A DNA stretch of 64,000 nucleotides from Bacteroidales bacterium. Lineage in GTDB: Bacteria; Bacteroidota; Bacteroidia; Bacteroidales; NBLH01. The stretch is from positions 62,001 through 126,000 of the forward strand of contig JAFGWC010000046.1 of assembly GCA_016937695.1 (NCBI GenBank). The letters run 5' to 3'. This document shows positions 60,781 to 64,000 of the stretch, in pieces (positions within the stretch are counted from its first letter, which is position 1; every line of letters begins with the position of its first letter). The position numbers and the translations under genes are program-made. The notes under the pieces are model-generated. The model ran no database searches and had not been told where the DNA came from. It saw only the letters and a list, made by a program, of their open reading frames with translations.

Positions 60781-61993
60781 AAATTAAAATTGATAAATTA
60801 TCAGGATTTAAAATCTCGTTTGCTACTTCTAAAATATCGCTTGCGTTTATATTATTTATTTTTTGATTTATTTCTGATAAACTGTCAATTTTATCATAAA
60901 TCAACAGACTTTTTCCCATATTATAAGCTGCATTGTCTTTGTTTTCTGAACTAATAGCAATTTGACCTATTAATTGTTGCTTTGCTCTTTTTAGTTGAAG
61001 TGTTCCTAGTTTATTGTTTTTTAGTTTGTCGTATTCTTTAAAAATTAACTTTAAACTTTTATCAAGTTTATCTTTATCGGTTCCAAAATAAATATTGAAA
61101 GCTCCTGTGTCTGAGTAACTTGTGTAATTTGATTCAATATCGTAAACAAAGCCGCTTTTTTCTCTTAAAGCCATGCTTAACCTTGAGTTCATGGTATTTC
61201 CGCCAAGTAAATTATTAAGCAAACTAAAAGCTGTGCGTTTATTGTCCCAAATATTATATGCCAGATTTCCTATTATGCAATGAATTTGATGAGTTTTTTT
61301 CTTAACTGTTTTATTTACAGGAGTATATATAAGATTTTCAAATTCTCTTTTTTTTATGATTTTTTCCGGTATTTCGCCAAAATATTTTTCTGATAAATTA
61401 ACCAGTTTTTGGAATTTAATATTGCCAATTGAAAATAAAATTATTTGATCTGTTGAATAATTATTATTCATAAATCTGATAATATCATCTTTTTTATAAG
61501 ATTTTATTTTTTTTGATGTTCCTAAAATATTTCTTCCTAAAGAGCTGGTTTTGAATATCATATCTTCAAATTCGTCGAATATCAATTCTGAAGGATTGTC
61601 TTTATATGAATTAATTTCATCAATTATTACATCTTTTTCTTTTTCAATTTCTTTTTCAGGAAAAGTTGATTGAAATACTATATCTGATATTAAATCAAGT
61701 GTTCTGGCATAATGTTCTGATAAAAAAGCTGCGTGAATACATGTATCTTCTTTTGTAGTAAAAGCGTTTAAATCGCCACCTACATTTTCAAGACTATTTA
61801 AAATATGATATGCTCTTCTTTTGTGTGTTCCTTTAAAAATGGCGTGTTCAAAAAAATGTGCTAATCCGTGCTCATTTTCCTTTTCATCTCTTGAACCGGT
61901 ATTTAAAATTAGCCCACTGTATGCAATATTACTATCTGAATGGCAGTGAACAATTCTGATTCCGTTTTTTAAACTATGTGCTTGATATTCCAT
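60773..61993 (-). CDS. M16 family zinc peptidase
   Basis: 406 aa. Inverted zinc motif HFFEH near 47 with the third ligand E in DVIIDEINSYKD near 127. A second, non-catalytic M16 lobe fills the C-terminal half (RLSMALREKSGFVYDIESNY near 267). No signal peptide is visible, so it is probably cytoplasmic, like processing-peptidase-like enzymes. First of a two-gene unit with the O-methyltransferase; a TATTTTTG box at 62160-62167 gives a leader of about 160 nt. Confidence 0.94.
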   Translation of the reverse strand: MEYQAHSLKNGIRIVHCHSDSNIAYSGLILNTGSRDEKENEHGLAHFFEHAIFKGTHKRRAYHILNSLENVGGDLNAFTTKEDTCIHAAFLSEHYARTLDLISDIVFQSTFPEKEIEKEKDVIIDEINSYKDNPSELIFDEFEDMIFKTSSLGRNILGTSKKIKSYKKDDIIRFMNNNYSTDQIILFSIGNIKFQKLVNLSEKYFGEIPEKIIKKREFENLIYTPVNKTVKKKTHQIHCIIGNLAYNIWDNKRTAFSLLNNLLGGNTMNSRLSMALREKSGFVYDIESNYTSYSDTGAFNIYFGTDKDKLDKSLKLIFKEYDKLKNNKLGTLQLKRAKQQLIGQIAISSENKDNAAYNMGKSLLIYDKIDSLSEINQKINNINASDILEVANEILNPDNLSILIYE

Positions 61994-62159
61994 TAGTTAG
62001 AGCAGTTGAGCTGAAATTATAAATTTTATATTTAAATAATTAAAAATCAAAATATTGTGTTAAAAAATTAATTATTTTATAGTTAATCTATATTTTATAA
62101 GTCAAACAAAAGAGTTTGAATTTCAGTATTAAGATATTAAGTATCATTTTTTTACAGTG

Positions 62160-62167
62160 CAAAAATA
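62160..62167 (-). promoter_or_regulatory. M16 operon promoter, -7 box
   Basis: TATTTTTG on the minus strand, in the 182-bp gap after the metallo-beta-lactamase-fold gene; the leader would be long. Confidence 0.4.
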
Positions 62168-62175
62168 GATAAAAT

Positions 62176-63024
62176 TTAGTTACGTTTAAAAAAATCATTA
62201 AGAGTAAAAGTTTCTTTTGCTCTTATTCCTTTTTCTGTTTCGTGTAAAGTGCAACATTCGTTATATAAGTCGTGCTCAAAAAAGAGTATGTAATTTTCTT
62301 TTATAGCATCTTTAAAAAAGCGTTCTCTATCTTCAAGTGTAACAAGTGGTTTTGTATCGTAACTCATTATAAACGGCATTGGTAAATGTGCTGTTGATGG
62401 AAATAAATCTGCTGTATATGCAAATTTTTGTCCGTTTACATTGATAACAGGAATTACTTGTCCGTCTGTATGTCCGTTATATAGTTTAACGTAAAAGTTA
62501 GGAAAAAGTTCATGTTCAGTATCAAATAAATTTAGTTTTCCGCTTTCAATAATCGGTAAAATATTTTCTTTTAAAAATGATGCTTTTTCTCTTCTGTTTG
62601 GTTTTGTTGCCCATTCCCATTGCTGTTTGCTTGTATGAAATGTTGCATTTGTAAATGCAGGAACTAATTCATTTTTTTCGTTGTATTTAATGCTTCCGCC
62701 ACAATGATCAAAATGTAGATGCGTTAAAACTACATCAGTAATATCATCAGTTTTAAATCCTAATTTAGATAAGGATTTTTCTAAATTATCATCTCCATTT
62801 AGATAATAATTTTTTAAGAATTTTTCATCTTGTTTGTCGCCTATTCCATTGTCTATCAGTATTTTCCTGTCGTTGTCAACAACAAGCAGGCATCGCATTG
62901 CCCAGTTGCATAAATTATTTTCATCGGCAGGATAAAGTTTTTGCCACATTACTTTTGGAACAACGCCAAACATTGCACCGCCATCTAGCTTAAAATTTCC
63001 TGTTTCTACTGCAAATATTTCCAT
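62176..63024 (-). CDS. metallo-beta-lactamase fold hydrolase
   Basis: 282 aa. Metal ligands: HLHFDHCGG near 104, H in LYNGHTDGQ near 184, bridging D in FAYTADLFPS near 204 and H in LFFEHDLYNEC near 250. No signal peptide. The pattern resembles AHL-lactonase-like members, but the substrate cannot be deduced. Monocistronic, promoter box TACTTTTG at 63064-63071. Confidence 0.92.
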   Translation of the reverse strand: MEIFAVETGNFKLDGGAMFGVVPKVMWQKLYPADENNLCNWAMRCLLVVDNDRKILIDNGIGDKQDEKFLKNYYLNGDDNLEKSLSKLGFKTDDITDVVLTHLHFDHCGGSIKYNEKNELVPAFTNATFHTSKQQWEWATKPNRREKASFLKENILPIIESGKLNLFDTEHELFPNFYVKLYNGHTDGQVIPVINVNGQKFAYTADLFPSTAHLPMPFIMSYDTKPLVTLEDRERFFKDAIKENYILFFEHDLYNECCTLHETEKGIRAKETFTLNDFFKRN

Positions 63025-63063
63025 TTCTTGTATTTTTATTTTACTGTATTTTCAAAAACTTAA

Positions 63064-63071
63064 CAAAAGTA
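63064..63071 (-). promoter_or_regulatory. promoter of the MBL-fold gene, -7 box
   Basis: TACTTTTG on the minus strand, 40 nt before the ATG at 63024. Confidence 0.5.
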
Positions 63072-63134
63072 TTTAAAATTTCTTTAATAAGAATCATTCT
63101 AAATAAACTTTGTTATTAAACACAAAATAATTAC

Positions 63135-63142
63135 TAATTTTG
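63135..63142 (+). promoter_or_regulatory. gpmI promoter, -7 box
   Basis: TAATTTTG on the plus strand, 31 nt before the gpmI ATG; a TTTG at 63109-63112 lies 22 nt upstream, slightly beyond the usual spacing. Confidence 0.5.
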
Positions 63143-63173
63143 CTGAATTAAAATTTAGATTAAAAAAATTATC

Positions 63174-64000
63174 ATGCGAAATAAAAAATTTATTCTTATA
63201 ATACTTGATGGTTGGGGAAAAGGTAACTGTACAATATCTGATGCAATATGTAATGGAGAAACTCCATATCTTGATAGTTTATTAGAGAAATATCCTAATT
63301 CTGAGTTACTTACATCAGGTGAAGATGTTGGATTACCTGACGGACAAATGGGAAATTCGGAAGTCGGACATATGAATATTGGCGCCGGACGAGTTGTATA
63401 TCAGGATTTGGTGAAAATTAACAAAGCAATTAAAGATAACAGCATATCAGAAAATATAAAAATTGTTGAAGCTTTTAAATATGCTCAAGAAAACAATAAA
63501 GCTGTTCATTTTATCGGACTTTTGTCAGATGGCGGTGTTCATTCATTAGATACACATTTATACAAACTTTGTGATTTAACTAAAGATTACAATTTAGATA
63601 AAGTTTATATTCATGCAATTACTGATGGAAGAGATACTGACCCAAGAAGCGGGAAAAAATATCTTCAAAATTTAGAAAATCATTTAAAAAACTCAAATGG
63701 TGTAATAGCTTCATTAATAGGTAGATATTACACAATGGACAGAGATAAACGATGGGAGAGAGTTAAAGAAGGTTATGATTTAATGGTTAACGGAAAGGGC
63801 GAAAAAGTTACTGACATTGTTAAAGCTGTCGAAAATTCATATTCTGATGATATTACAGATGAGTTTATTAAGCCAATTATTAAGGTTGATGAGAATGGAA
63901 ATCCCATAGCTACAATCAAACCAGATGATGTTGTAATTTGCTTTAATTACAGAACAGACAGACTTAGAGAAATCACAACAGTGCTTACACAAAAAGATAT
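63174..64000 (+). CDS. gpmI: 2,3-bisphosphoglycerate-independent phosphoglycerate mutase (3' end outside window)
   Basis: 275 codons before the right edge; the complete enzyme is about 510 aa. [12 protein letters not shown] near the start carries a metal-binding Asp, and the phospho-serine is in [16 protein letters not shown] near 60. [13 protein letters not shown] near 150 and [20 protein letters not shown] near 180 belong to the substrate-binding domain; [13 protein letters not shown] near 260 is also characteristic. Catalyses 3-phosphoglycerate to 2-phosphoglycerate in glycolysis, manganese-dependent. Confidence 0.97.
   Translation, partial: MRNKKFILIILDGWGKGNCTISDAICNGETPYLDSLLEKYPNSELLTSGEDVGLPDGQMGNSEVGHMNIGAGRVVYQDLVKINKAIKDNSISENIKIVEAFKYAQENNKAVHFIGLLSDGGVHSLDTHLYKLCDLTKDYNLDKVYIHAITDGRDTDPRSGKKYLQNLENHLKNSNGVIASLIGRYYTMDRDKRWERVKEGYDLMVNGKGEKVTDIVKAVENSYSDDITDEFIKPIIKVDENGNPIATIKPDDVVICFNYRTDRLREITTVLTQKD

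Overview
The window looks like chromosomal DNA of a low-GC member of the Bacteroidota. The evidence is: many promoters of the form TAnnTTTG; a C-terminal type 9 secretion (T9SS) sorting domain (38671-40575); futalosine-route menaquinone synthesis (mqnE); a Bacteroidota-type Tgt/LptG pair; families largely known from this phylum (IPExxxVDY, DUF4919, DUF4349 lipoprotein); and A-rich leaders with weak Shine-Dalgarno sequences. No species can be named from sequence alone. Most of the window is ordinary housekeeping sequence with short operons on both strands.

Layout. 1-2480 (-): a three-gene membrane cluster of a small two-helix protein, an Mpv17/PMP22-like protein and a membrane-pyrophosphatase-like protein that runs off the left edge and lacks the family's catalytic acidic residues. 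2561-5104 (-): rpsO-pnp. 5221-11031: tRNA-Phe followed by an accessory region with a broken chemoreceptor gene, two paralogous secreted M23 peptidases, small unknown proteins, a TPR gene cut by an in-frame stop and an AAA/DUF4143 ATPase. A 12-bp copy of the tRNA-Phe 3' end plus an orphan terminator mark the far side, so this is probably an island inserted into tRNA-Phe. 11030-14162: a LytS/LytTR two-component pair with a direct-repeat operator, divergent from a minimal ExbB-like protein. 14179-19612 (-): metallohydrolase, GT-C-like membrane protein, a GxxExxY nuclease-fold gene bracketed by inverted CGCAAAG repeats, GT2, UDP-galactopyranose mutase (galactofuranose branch) and Pcm. 19744-22506: leuS, divergent from tRNA-Arg. 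22788-30384: envelope and stress genes (thioredoxin-like lipoprotein, TPR, DUF4349, acyltransferase, rnhA, marC, M64 peptidase). 30558-32549 (-): serS and rplU-rpmA. 32912-35809: gcvP. 35878-41389 (-): PASTA protein, T9SS-sorted protein, rluD, ddl and an NlpC lipoprotein (cell-wall theme). 41547-46443: mqnE, rpmH, ispE, and tgt-lptG. 46586-48952 (+): GT2, ECF sigma factor, rsmG. 49382-56605 (+): bifunctional-nuclease protein, NupC fused to an extracytoplasmic domain, M23, glycerophosphotransferase-like, M20, DUF4919. 56602-59386 (-): IPExxxVDY protein, rnc, fabF, acpP. 59580-64000: purN, O-methyltransferase, M16, metallo-beta-lactamase-fold protein and the start of gpmI.

The observations most worth a second look are the catalytically stripped pyrophosphatase-like pump beside an Mpv17-like protein, the GxxExxY gene inside inverted repeats, the tRNA-Phe island, and the paired LytTR operator and ExbB promoter palindrome. 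No CRISPR array, transposase or integrase was seen.
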